In this document: one piece after another, positions 8,148 through 14,527 of the stretch
How positions within the stretch are numbered: the first letter of the stretch is position 1
Layout: each line of letters begins with the position of its first letter
NCBI GenBank assembly: GCA_035369845.1
Contig: DAOOVD010000014.1
Location: 1 to 48,388 of the forward strand
Reading direction: 5' to 3'
Length of the DNA stretch: 48,388 nt
Source of the DNA: DAOOVD01 sp035369845
GTDB taxonomy: Bacteria; Bacillota; Desulfotomaculia; Desulfotomaculales; Pelotomaculaceae
The notes under the pieces: generated by a model
What the model saw: the letters and a program-made list of their open reading frames with translations, nothing else
Told to the model about the DNA's origin: nothing
The model's database searches: none
Made by a program: the position numbers and the translations under genes

Positions 8148-9383
8148 ATGAAGTGGAACAATATCCTGAAGCTGCTTGGTGTCATTTTGGTCGTGGCCGC
8201 GGCGGCAGTCATGACTGTATTGCCGGTTATTCCGGGCGTAAAATGGCTGCCCTTTGTCAATTTGATCAAGCAGGGACTTGATTTGAAGGGCGGCGTCCAT
8301 GTGGTCCTGGAGGCGGTGGACACCCCGGAGGCGCAGGTGACTCCCGACAGGGTGAAGCAAGCCATGGCCATCATTGAAAACAGGGTCAACGCTTTCGGAG
8401 TGACCGAGCCGATCATCCAGCAGGAGGGGTCCCGCAGGATAATCGTTGAACTGGCCGGGGTGAGTGATCCTGACGAAGCGGTGCGCAATCTGATTAAGAC
8501 GGCATACCTGGAGTTCAAGCTGGAGGACGGGACTACGATACTGACCGGCGGCCAGTTGAAGAACGCGGTGGAAGGGAAAAATCCGCAGAGCGGTCAGGCC
8601 GAGGTCAACCTTGAGTTTGAACCGGACGGCGCGAGGACTTTTGCAGAAGTCACCGCCGCCAATGTCGGCAAGAGAATTGCGATTTACCTGGACGGGAACC
8701 TGATCCAGGCTCCGGTGATCAAAGAGCCGATTCCGGACGGAAAAGCGCAGATATCTCCTTACGAGTCGCTGGAGGAAGCCCACAATATCGCCGTTCTGCT
8801 CCGTTCCGGTTCGCTGCCGGTGAAAATCGATGTCATGGAAAAAAGAACGGTCGGTCCCACACTCGGGTCGGATTCGTTGAACAAGTCGATAAAAGCCGGG
8901 GTTGCCGGAATAATCGCAATCTTGACTTTCATGATTGTATATTACCGCGTACCTGGTATGGTGGCCAACCTTGCGCTGGTCATATATGCTATTCTGGTGT
9001 TGCTCATATTTGCGGCCCTCCATGTGACCATGACCCTGCCGGGCATAGCGGGTTTCCTCCTCTCCCTGGGCATGGCCGTTGACGCGAACGTAATCATCTT
9101 TGAAAGGCTCAAAGAGGAACTGTGGTCCGGAAAATCCCTGCGCTCTTCCATCGATACCGGCTTCAAGCGGGCGTTTGTGGCCATTTTTGATTCCAATGCA
9201 ACCACGCTCATTGCAGCAGCGGTGCTTTATTACTTTGGAACGGGCCCCATAAAAGGCTTTGCGGTGACGCTTTCCATAGGCATCATGGCCAGCATGTTCA
9301 CTGCCATTACCATGACCAAATGGTTGCTCCACCTGGTTGCGGCCAGCAACATAGTGCGGAACACAAAACTTTACGGAGCTTAG
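8148..9383 (+). CDS. secD: Protein translocase subunit SecD
   Basis: SecD, with SecF, uses the proton-motive force to help pull exported proteins across the membrane. The 411-residue protein has an N-terminal transmembrane helix, the family motif LIKQGLDLKGGVHVVLEA, a compact periplasmic domain, and a five-helix RND-type membrane block. That block contains TVGPTLGSDSL, LSLGMAVDANVIIFERLKEEL and the conserved SIGIMASMFTAITMT. It is shorter than proteobacterial SecD because the large P1 region is reduced, as usual in Firmicutes. GGGGGAATGG precedes the ATG; secF follows after 12 bases. Confidence 0.95.
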   Translation: MKWNNILKLLGVILVVAAAAVMTVLPVIPGVKWLPFVNLIKQGLDLKGGVHVVLEAVDTPEAQVTPDRVKQAMAIIENRVNAFGVTEPIIQQEGSRRIIVELAGVSDPDEAVRNLIKTAYLEFKLEDGTTILTGGQLKNAVEGKNPQSGQAEVNLEFEPDGARTFAEVTAANVGKRIAIYLDGNLIQAPVIKEPIPDGKAQISPYESLEEAHNIAVLLRSGSLPVKIDVMEKRTVGPTLGSDSLNKSIKAGVAGIIAILTFMIVYYRVPGMVANLALVIYAILVLLIFAALHVTMTLPGIAGFLLSLGMAVDANVIIFERLKEELWSGKSLRSSIDTGFKRAFVAIFDSNATTLIAAAVLYYFGTGPIKGFAVTLSIGIMASMFTAITMTKWLLHLVAASNIVRNTKLYGA

Positions 9384-9395
9384 GGGGGAGATTCA

Positions 9396-10295
9396 TTGAG
9401 GTTACGGGACAGAAAGCCGTTTCATTTTGTGAAACTCAGGAAGATATGGTATATCATCTCGATTCTTATCATACTTCCCGGTATTATTTCTCTTTTCAGC
9501 CAGGGCCTGAACCTGGGCATTGATTTCAGAGGCGGCAGCCTGCTGGATTTAAGGTTCAGCCAGCCTGTCGAAGTTGAGCAGGTAAGGGGTTTGTTGGCCG
9601 GCTTCGGCCTGGAGGGGGCCTCTATTCAGAGGAGCGATCAAACCGACTTTTTAATTAGAACCAGGGAACTCTCGGAGGATGAGAGCCGGGATATAGTCCA
9701 GCAGTTGAACGATAAGCTTGGAGGAGTCACGGTACTGAGGACGGAACGGGTCGGGCCGGTAATCGGGCAGGAACTGATCAGAAAAGCAATGTACGCTTTG
9801 GGAGCGGCTTCCGTTTTAATGGTTATATATATAACCTGGCGCTTTGAGTTTAAACAGGGCATTGCCGCTGTTCTCGCACTCATTCACGACGTACTGGTCG
9901 TGGCGGGTGTTTTCTCGATTTTTCAAATTGAAGTGGACAGCACTTTTATCGCTGCCATCCTGACGATCATCGGTTATTCGATCAATGACACGATTGTTAT
10001 TTTTGACAGGATCCGGGAGAATATCTTGAACAAGAAAAAGGGCGAGGCCGTCGAGGACGTTATCAACACCAGTTTGTGGCAGACAATGGCTCGTTCCATC
10101 AATACGGTGCTGACCGTCGAAATTATTCTCGTCGCCTTGTTGCTGCTCGGCGGCCCGACGGTGCGGAACCTTGTGCTGGCGCTTCTCATCGGGATAACCA
10201 GCGGCGCTTATTCCTCGATCTGCAACGCCAGCCCGCTTTGGTACGATTTCAAGAGGCTGGAGCGCCGGGGCAGACCGAAGGCCGCCCGTGCGTAA
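9396..10295 (+). CDS. secF: Protein translocase subunit SecF
   Basis: SecF is the partner of SecD in the translocation-assisting motor. The 299-residue product shows the first membrane helix, LNLGIDFRGGSLLDLRF, a small periplasmic domain, and the membrane block with VGPVIGQELIRKA, ILTIIGYSINDTIVIFDRIREN and GPTVRNLVLALLIGITSGAYSSI. The TTG at 9396 is preceded by GGGGGGAG at good spacing. It is a separate gene rather than a SecDF fusion. Confidence 0.95.
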   Translation: MRLRDRKPFHFVKLRKIWYIISILIILPGIISLFSQGLNLGIDFRGGSLLDLRFSQPVEVEQVRGLLAGFGLEGASIQRSDQTDFLIRTRELSEDESRDIVQQLNDKLGGVTVLRTERVGPVIGQELIRKAMYALGAASVLMVIYITWRFEFKQGIAAVLALIHDVLVVAGVFSIFQIEVDSTFIAAILTIIGYSINDTIVIFDRIRENILNKKKGEAVEDVINTSLWQTMARSINTVLTVEIILVALLLLGGPTVRNLVLALLIGITSGAYSSICNASPLWYDFKRLERRGRPKAARA

Positions 10296-10400
10296 GCTGA
10301 ACCGTTGATTAATGGAGGCGCGAATTTTGCACTTTTGTTTTTTTTAAAGGGTTTTAGGATACATTAATGAAAAGTGATTTTGTATGATGTTGAAAAAATC

Positions 10401-10703
10401 ATGGAAAATGACAGGCAAAATGCGATCCTCCAGTCACTTAAGGAAATGCTGACCGATCTGGCGGTGAAAGTTGAAAAGATGAAGCTGGCGGAATATGTCC
10501 GACTGCTGGAAAATCCATGGCGGCTGATGTATATAAATTTTATCGCCGGAATTGCCAGGGGAGTCGGTATAGCGGTCGGATTCACCATCCTCGGCGCCAT
10601 TGTAGTATACATTCTGAGAGAACTGGTCATGCTCAATCTTCCTTTTATCGGCGGACTGATTGCCGAGATAGTGCGCATGGTTCAAACGAGAGTCGGTTCT
10701 TGA
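10401..10703 (+). CDS. DUF5665 family small membrane protein
   Basis: This is a protein of about 100 residues with an N-terminal amphipathic, coiled-coil-like stretch (LQSLKEMLTDLAVKVEKMKLAEYV). One or two membrane segments follow (MYINFIAGIARGVGIAVG, FTILGAIVVYILREL). The pattern ENPWRLMYINFIAGIARGVGIA fits DUF5665, common in Clostridia and of unknown role. ATG 10401 is taken as start, but no strong ribosome binding site is visible; GTG 10374 would add 9 residues. It lies just ahead of the zinc-finger gene. Confidence 0.7.
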   Translation: MENDRQNAILQSLKEMLTDLAVKVEKMKLAEYVRLLENPWRLMYINFIAGIARGVGIAVGFTILGAIVVYILRELVMLNLPFIGGLIAEIVRMVQTRVGS

Positions 10704-10719
10704 AACGGGAGGCGGAAAA

Positions 10720-11406
10720 TTGCGGGAAGAAAAACTTATGGAATTTAAAAGGCGGCTCCTCGATGAAAGAAAAAAATTGACAGACCGTATCAAGTTTATA
10801 AACGAACAGGGGATGGGGGTCCCCCTGGGGACTTCGGTGAGCGAACTTTCGTCGTATGACAATCATCCCGCGGACCTGGGAACGGAAGTTTTTGAGCGCA
10901 GCAAGGACTTCGCTTTGAGGGAAAGCGCTGCCATCACCCTGGCCGCTGTAGACGACGCTCTGAATAAAATGGAGAAGGGCACTTACGGGCTTTGTGAGGT
11001 TTGCGGCCAAGAAATTGCTGAAGAAAGGCTGGAAGCCATGCCGTCAACAACGCTGTGCCGTAATTGCAAGGAGGCGGAAGAAAAGATCCACGGGCGGCCG
11101 GTCGAAGAAAGCGTGCTGGCCGTGCCTTTTGCCAGGACTTTTACCGATGAAACTGATTCGGTCGCGTATGACGGGGAAGACGCCTGGCAGGATGTGGCAC
11201 GCTACAGTGAAACGACGGACGAATGGTCGAGAGGAGGATCGTACTACGGTTATTCCGATTTCGATCTGGTAGAGGACAGGGGTGCGGTTGAGGAGGTTGA
11301 CAACATTCCCTACGAGGTGGGTGAAGACGGCGTCATCTATAAAAATTTCAGGGGGACGGATGACGAGGACGAACCTGGTGAAAAAACCGGTGCCGGGAGA
11401 GATTAA
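10720..11406 (+). CDS. TraR/DksA-type zinc finger protein (YteA-like)
   Basis: This 228-residue protein resembles YteA-type members of the DksA/TraR family. It has an N-terminal coiled coil (EFKRRLLDERKKLTDRI) and a long acidic middle including DNHPADLGTEVFERSKD. One four-cysteine zinc finger has paired CxxC motifs: CEVCGQEI and LCRNCKEAE. The C-terminal third is acidic and low in similarity to anything recognised, ending NIPYEVGEDGVIYKNF. Family members are sporulation- or RNA-polymerase-associated; the exact role here is inferred. The TTG start at 10720 has GGGAGG seven bases upstream. Confidence 0.8.
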   Translation: MREEKLMEFKRRLLDERKKLTDRIKFINEQGMGVPLGTSVSELSSYDNHPADLGTEVFERSKDFALRESAAITLAAVDDALNKMEKGTYGLCEVCGQEIAEERLEAMPSTTLCRNCKEAEEKIHGRPVEESVLAVPFARTFTDETDSVAYDGEDAWQDVARYSETTDEWSRGGSYYGYSDFDLVEDRGAVEEVDNIPYEVGEDGVIYKNFRGTDDEDEPGEKTGAGRD

Positions 11407-11486
11407 AAAACGAAACGGATGAAACCATCCCGCCGGGTCCTTCTTGAATTTCCTTCCGGCCCGGGATTGAAGCCGGACGGATTAAG

Positions 11487-11515
11487 TTGACAGTATATGT
11501 TCGATAGTACATAAT
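11487..11515 (+). promoter_or_regulatory. Sigma-A type promoter for the universal stress protein gene
   Basis: TTGACA (11487-11492), 17-base spacer, CATAAT (11510-11515). Transcription should start near 11522, giving a leader of about 28 bases with GAAGGAGG before the ATG at 11550. Confidence 0.75.
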
Positions 11516-11549
11516 TTAATAAAACTCCGTTTGAAGGAGGCTCCGGGAA

Positions 11550-11990
11550 ATGAATCGGAATATTCTTCTCGCTTCGGACGGCTCGGAAAACGCGCTCCGG
11601 GCCGCCGGGTTTACAGCAGATCTGGCGGCGATGGCGCCTGAAACGAAGGTAACTGTTCTGGTTGTCAACGATATACTGGAAAGGATGAAATATTATTCGC
11701 CCCTGCAGTCTCCTGTAATCTTTGAGGAAGTGGAAACCCTTTTCAGGGAAAAGTCGGAGGAAGCCCTGGAAAAGACCGTAGAGATTTTTAAAAAAAATAA
11801 ATGCCCTGTTGAGGGCGTGGTCAGGGTGGGTAATCCGGCTCACGTAATAGTTGAATTCGCCCGTGAGGGTGGTTTCGATCATATTGTGATCGGCAGCCGG
11901 GGAATGGGCAGTCTCAAGGGTATTGTCATGGGCAGCGTGAGTTCAAAGGTAATCAATCTGGCGCCCTGCCCGGTGACGGTGGTGAAATAA
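11550..11990 (+). CDS. Universal stress protein (UspA family)
   Basis: A 146-residue single-domain UspA-like protein. It begins NRNILLASDGSENALRAAGF and has the C-terminal nucleotide-binding signature IGSRGMGSLKGIVMGSVSS (G-2x-G-9x-G-S/T type), which indicates the ATP-binding subclass. The last strand CPVTVVK is typical. It has its own strong promoter and ribosome binding site and faces the convergent nuclease gene. The role is inferred as stress or energy-state sensing. Confidence 0.9.
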   Translation: MNRNILLASDGSENALRAAGFTADLAAMAPETKVTVLVVNDILERMKYYSPLQSPVIFEEVETLFREKSEEALEKTVEIFKKNKCPVEGVVRVGNPAHVIVEFAREGGFDHIVIGSRGMGSLKGIVMGSVSSKVINLAPCPVTVVK

Positions 11991-12013
11991 AATTGCCGGA
12001 CGCGCGCTGTTTT

Positions 12014-12493
12014 TCAGTGAAGCGATTTCTTGAAGTCGTCCGGGCGGTTGGATTCCAGGATCTCTCTCAACTCCTGCTGCTGTTCCTCATTCAGCAGGTC
12101 TTTGATTGCCAGCGAGCCCTGCGCCACCTTTTCCGTAAGGTAAATGGGTGTTTCTGTGCGGAGAGCCAGAGCGATGGCGTCGCTCGGCCGCGAGTCAATC
12201 ACAAGTTTTTTGTCATTGTGCCACATGTGCAACTCGGCGTAGTAGGTTCCGTCCCTGATGTCATCGATGACGACCATGCTTAATTTGGCTTCCAGTTGAT
12301 CGCACATGTTTTTTAAAAGATCGTGGGTCAGGGGACGGTCGAAACAGATGCCCTGAAGGGCGATGGCTATGGAATGGGCTTCGAAATGACCGATCCAAAT
12401 AGGCAAGGCTCTTGACTTTTCTTCGTCTATTAGCAGAACAACTGGATTCATCATTACATCGTACGCGATTTCCTTGACTTTGACCGGGATCAT
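12014..12493 (-). CDS. Bifunctional nuclease family protein (DUF151)
   Basis: This is a 159-residue protein of the DUF151/BFN family. Visible are the N-terminal MIPVKVKEIAYDVMMNPVVLL, the LPIWIGHFEAHSIAIAL block, the conserved SRPSDAIALALRTETPIYLTEKV segment, and an acidic C-terminus. Some family members have RNase/DNase activity; activity in Firmicutes is not established. The start at 12493 follows a TAGGTG site, and an upstream extension of 14 residues has no such support. It is convergent with the Usp gene, with no clear terminator in the 23-base gap. Confidence 0.85.
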   Translation of the reverse strand: MIPVKVKEIAYDVMMNPVVLLIDEEKSRALPIWIGHFEAHSIAIALQGICFDRPLTHDLLKNMCDQLEAKLSMVVIDDIRDGTYYAELHMWHNDKKLVIDSRPSDAIALALRTETPIYLTEKVAQGSLAIKDLLNEEQQQELREILESNRPDDFKKSLH

Positions 12494-12602
12494 GTTTTCA
12501 CCTACTTTTAACAGATTTGCATGTCGGGCAGCCAATGAGAAAGGTGAACCGCTTTTTAAGATAATATTCGGAAGCAGTATCTCTGATGATAAGGTGGTTT
12601 CT

Positions 12603-12803
12603 ATGGATTTGACATGGCTGTTTTTTATTTTGTGTCCCTATATGTTTGTTTATTTTTACCTGAATGATTTTCTTCAAATATCCAGACGGAAGATAATGGC
12701 CGTCTGGCTGCTGGGGCTGGGAGCAATCATACTGGCCTATTTTATATTGAACAAGGTCAATCCGTACCCGGCTCCGTTTCCGGCGCCGCTGTACAAGAGT
12801 TAG
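12603..12803 (+). CDS. Small two-helix membrane protein, unknown
   Basis: A 66-residue protein not matched to a known family. It has two predicted transmembrane helices (LTWLFFILCPYMFVYFYL and IMAVWLLGLGAIILAYFIL) joined by a short basic loop (QISRRK), and a proline-rich tail (NPYPAPFPAPL). The ATG at 12603 has AAGGTGG five bases upstream, and a terminator begins 5 bases after the stop, which supports a real monocistronic gene. Confidence 0.6.
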   Translation: MDLTWLFFILCPYMFVYFYLNDFLQISRRKIMAVWLLGLGAIILAYFILNKVNPYPAPFPAPLYKS

Positions 12804-12807
12804 ATGA

Positions 12808-12834
12808 AGCCCTCGTTGTCCGGCGAGGGCTTTT
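12808..12834 (+). terminator. Rho-independent terminator after the small membrane protein
   Basis: AGCCCTCG/CGAGGGCT (8 bp, 12808-12815 with 12824-12831), 8-base loop, followed by TTT. Confidence 0.7.
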
Positions 12835-12961
12835 ACCCGGTTTTTTTCAGCCATCACATCAAAAAAATTCTGCACAATTCAACCTTCTTTATTAATATTC
12901 TAATTGTAGCAGCTATTAATTGTCAAACTCGATTTTTAAAAGTGACGGCTTGTATACTCTG

Positions 12962-12990
12962 TTGTAGCAGCGTCTTTATTGTGGTATACT
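12962..12990 (+). promoter_or_regulatory. Putative extended -10 promoter upstream of the CDF exporter
   Basis: TTGTAG (12962-12967), 17-base spacer, TATACT (12985-12990) with a TGG extension just before it. It would start a leader of about 120 bases that contains the structured region 12997-13092. Confidence 0.45.
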
Positions 12991-12996
12991 ACTTTT

Positions 12997-13092
12997 TAAG
13001 TCAGACCGGCGTAAAAACGGTCGGGCCGAAAGGCAGCGGTTAGCCCGTGGGACTTTCATCTGGCATGCTTGGATGAGTAGCCCGGGCTATTT
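12997..13092 (+). promoter_or_regulatory. Structured leader, candidate metal-responsive element
   Basis: Several short helices can form in the region before the metal exporter gene: GACCG/CGGTC (13003-13021 area), a GCC-GAAA-GGC tetraloop hairpin, AAGTC pairing with GACTT around them, and TCATC/GATGA. A TAGCCC/GGGCTA pairing close to the start codon is also possible. I compared it with NiCo and yybP-ykoY riboswitches and could not align either convincingly. There is no protein-coding signal in 12835-13119. Confidence 0.35.
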
Positions 13093-13119
13093 GTATTTGG
13101 ACGGGAGTGTGGGCAAGGC

Positions 13120-14040
13120 TTGAATGAAAAGATCAGGGCGGCTCGTTTGTCAATCCTTACCAACACCATACTGACACTGGGCAAGCTGGTTGCCGGAATA
13201 ATGATGAATTCCGTAAGCGTCGTTTCCGAAGCCATGCATTCGGGCATAGATTTGGTAGCCGCCATGTTCGCATTTTTTTCAGTGAGGGAATCTTCCAAGC
13301 CGGCCGACGAAAGACATCGCTACGGCCACGGAAAATTCGAAAACCTGGCCAGTATCGCGGAGGCAATGCTTATCCTGGCGGCCGCCGGCCTGATCATATA
13401 CAGTTCGGTCCCGAAACTGCTGGGAGGCGCCGAAATTCATTCTCTCGGTCTGGGCGGGATTGTAATGGGCGTTTCAGCGGTGGTAAACTTTTTTGTTTCG
13501 AGAGAGCTGATGAGAGTCGCAAGGAGGACGGAATCGCCGGCCATAGCCGCCGACGCGTGGCACCTGCGCACAGACGTATATACTTCGGTTGGCGTTTTGG
13601 CGGGTATAGTCGCCATAAAAGCGACCGGGCTGACCATCCTTGACCCGGTAATCGCCATAGCAGTCACGCTGTTCATAATAAAGGCCGCCCTGGATTTAAT
13701 CCGCGAATCCATGCGTAGTTTGCTGGACGTAAGGCTGCCGGAGACGGAGGAAAAAGAGATAAGGGAGGTCTTGCGGCGGCATGCCGGACATTTTGTGGAG
13801 TTTCACGAACTCAGAACGAGAAGGGCCGGGTCACAGCGTTATATAGACCTGCATCTGGTGGTCCCGGTGGAAAGGGCCTTCAACGACATTCACAACCTGT
13901 GTGACAGGATTGAAGAAGACTTGAGCGCAAGGTTCAAAGACACCCACGTCTTAATTCACACCGAGCCGTGCGACCGGAATTGCCCGGAATGCAGCCGGAA
14001 GGAAGAAAACCGGCGGGGTGCGGGGTGCGGGCAGGGCTGA
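13120..14040 (+). CDS. Cation diffusion facilitator (CDF) metal exporter
   Basis: This 306-residue CDF protein exports divalent metals (Zn, Fe, Mn, Co or Ni) by proton exchange. Membrane helix 2 carries the HSGID metal-site pair, and helix 5 carries HLRTD. A DERHRYGHGKFENLA signature precedes helix 3, and a cytoplasmic ferredoxin-like C-terminal domain (ETEEKEIREVLRRHAG..., HVLIHTEPCD) follows. The Cys-rich tail (CDRNCPECS, GAGCGQG) could add metal ligands. The metal cannot be assigned from sequence alone. The TTG at 13120 gives the usual MNEKIRAARLSILTN start. Confidence 0.9.
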   Translation: MNEKIRAARLSILTNTILTLGKLVAGIMMNSVSVVSEAMHSGIDLVAAMFAFFSVRESSKPADERHRYGHGKFENLASIAEAMLILAAAGLIIYSSVPKLLGGAEIHSLGLGGIVMGVSAVVNFFVSRELMRVARRTESPAIAADAWHLRTDVYTSVGVLAGIVAIKATGLTILDPVIAIAVTLFIIKAALDLIRESMRSLLDVRLPETEEKEIREVLRRHAGHFVEFHELRTRRAGSQRYIDLHLVVPVERAFNDIHNLCDRIEEDLSARFKDTHVLIHTEPCDRNCPECSRKEENRRGAGCGQG

Positions 14041-14127
14041 ATTTTTTTTGCCTTTTTTTATTTTTCGCTTATTTTTAACTAGATAAGTGACCATACTATT
14101 GGTAAAAATTGAAGGAGGTTTTAATAG

Positions 14128-14397
14128 GTGACTTCTGCACTAGCTGAATATTTCAATGCGGTTTGCAACCGCCTGCCCGGCGAGGCGGAGAGGGTTCTCC
14201 AGGCTCTGGAAAAACACGGGCCCATGAACAAGGAGGAACTCTCCCTGGGCGCCACGGTTAAGAGAGCCGTGCTGGATCACATCGTCATGCAGCTTTATGC
14301 TCTCGGCCTGGTGGAGGTGGCAACCGAGGGCAAGAGCAAAATGTGCAGCATTACAAATCTCGGGTGGGATTTTTTGAGCCTGAAGAGCGCCGGTTGA
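14128..14397 (+). CDS. Small winged-helix-like protein
   Basis: An 89-residue protein. The segment GEAERVLQALEKHGPMNKEELS, a likely recognition helix AVLDHIVMQLYALGLVEV, and a short wing (TEGKSKMCSITNLG) give an HTH/winged-helix reading, so it is probably a DNA-binding or adaptor protein. No family name is recognised. The GTG start at 14128 has an excellent GAAGGAGG site. A terminator overlaps its stop codon, so it is a single-gene unit. Confidence 0.6.
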   Translation: MTSALAEYFNAVCNRLPGEAERVLQALEKHGPMNKEELSLGATVKRAVLDHIVMQLYALGLVEVATEGKSKMCSITNLGWDFLSLKSAG

Positions 14398-14413
14398 ACA
14401 ACCGGCGTTTTTA
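14388..14413 (+). terminator. Rho-independent terminator after the winged-helix gene
   Basis: CGCCGGTT/AACCGGCG (8 bp, 14388-14395 with 14400-14407), GAAC loop, then TTTTTA. The stem includes the stop codon. Confidence 0.8.
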
Positions 14414-14489
14414 GTTCCCGCGGGGGAAAGAGCGCCTCCGGCCGGCGCCTTGCCGCAGCGGCTGCCGTTATCGCGTGGCGCCGACTGCA

Positions 14490-14518
14490 TTGCCAAAAGC
14501 CGTACCCTCGATTATAAT
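14490..14518 (+). promoter_or_regulatory. Promoter of recJ, predicting a leaderless mRNA
   Basis: TTGCCA (14490-14495), 17-base spacer, TATAAT (14513-14518). The usual start site, about 7 bases after the -10 box, is at 14524-14526, while the recJ ATG is at 14528. No Shine-Dalgarno sequence lies between. Confidence 0.7.
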
Positions 14519-14527
14519 CTAATTGTT

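Noticed and set aside
12804..13043. A 79-residue frame MKPSLSGEGFYP...
   Set aside because: It starts within a terminator stem and runs through a promoter-like region, with no ribosome binding site.
13003..13092. NiCo or yybP-ykoY (Mn) riboswitch
   Set aside because: Short matches (GTGGGAC, GAGTAGC) occur, but the required helix order is absent.
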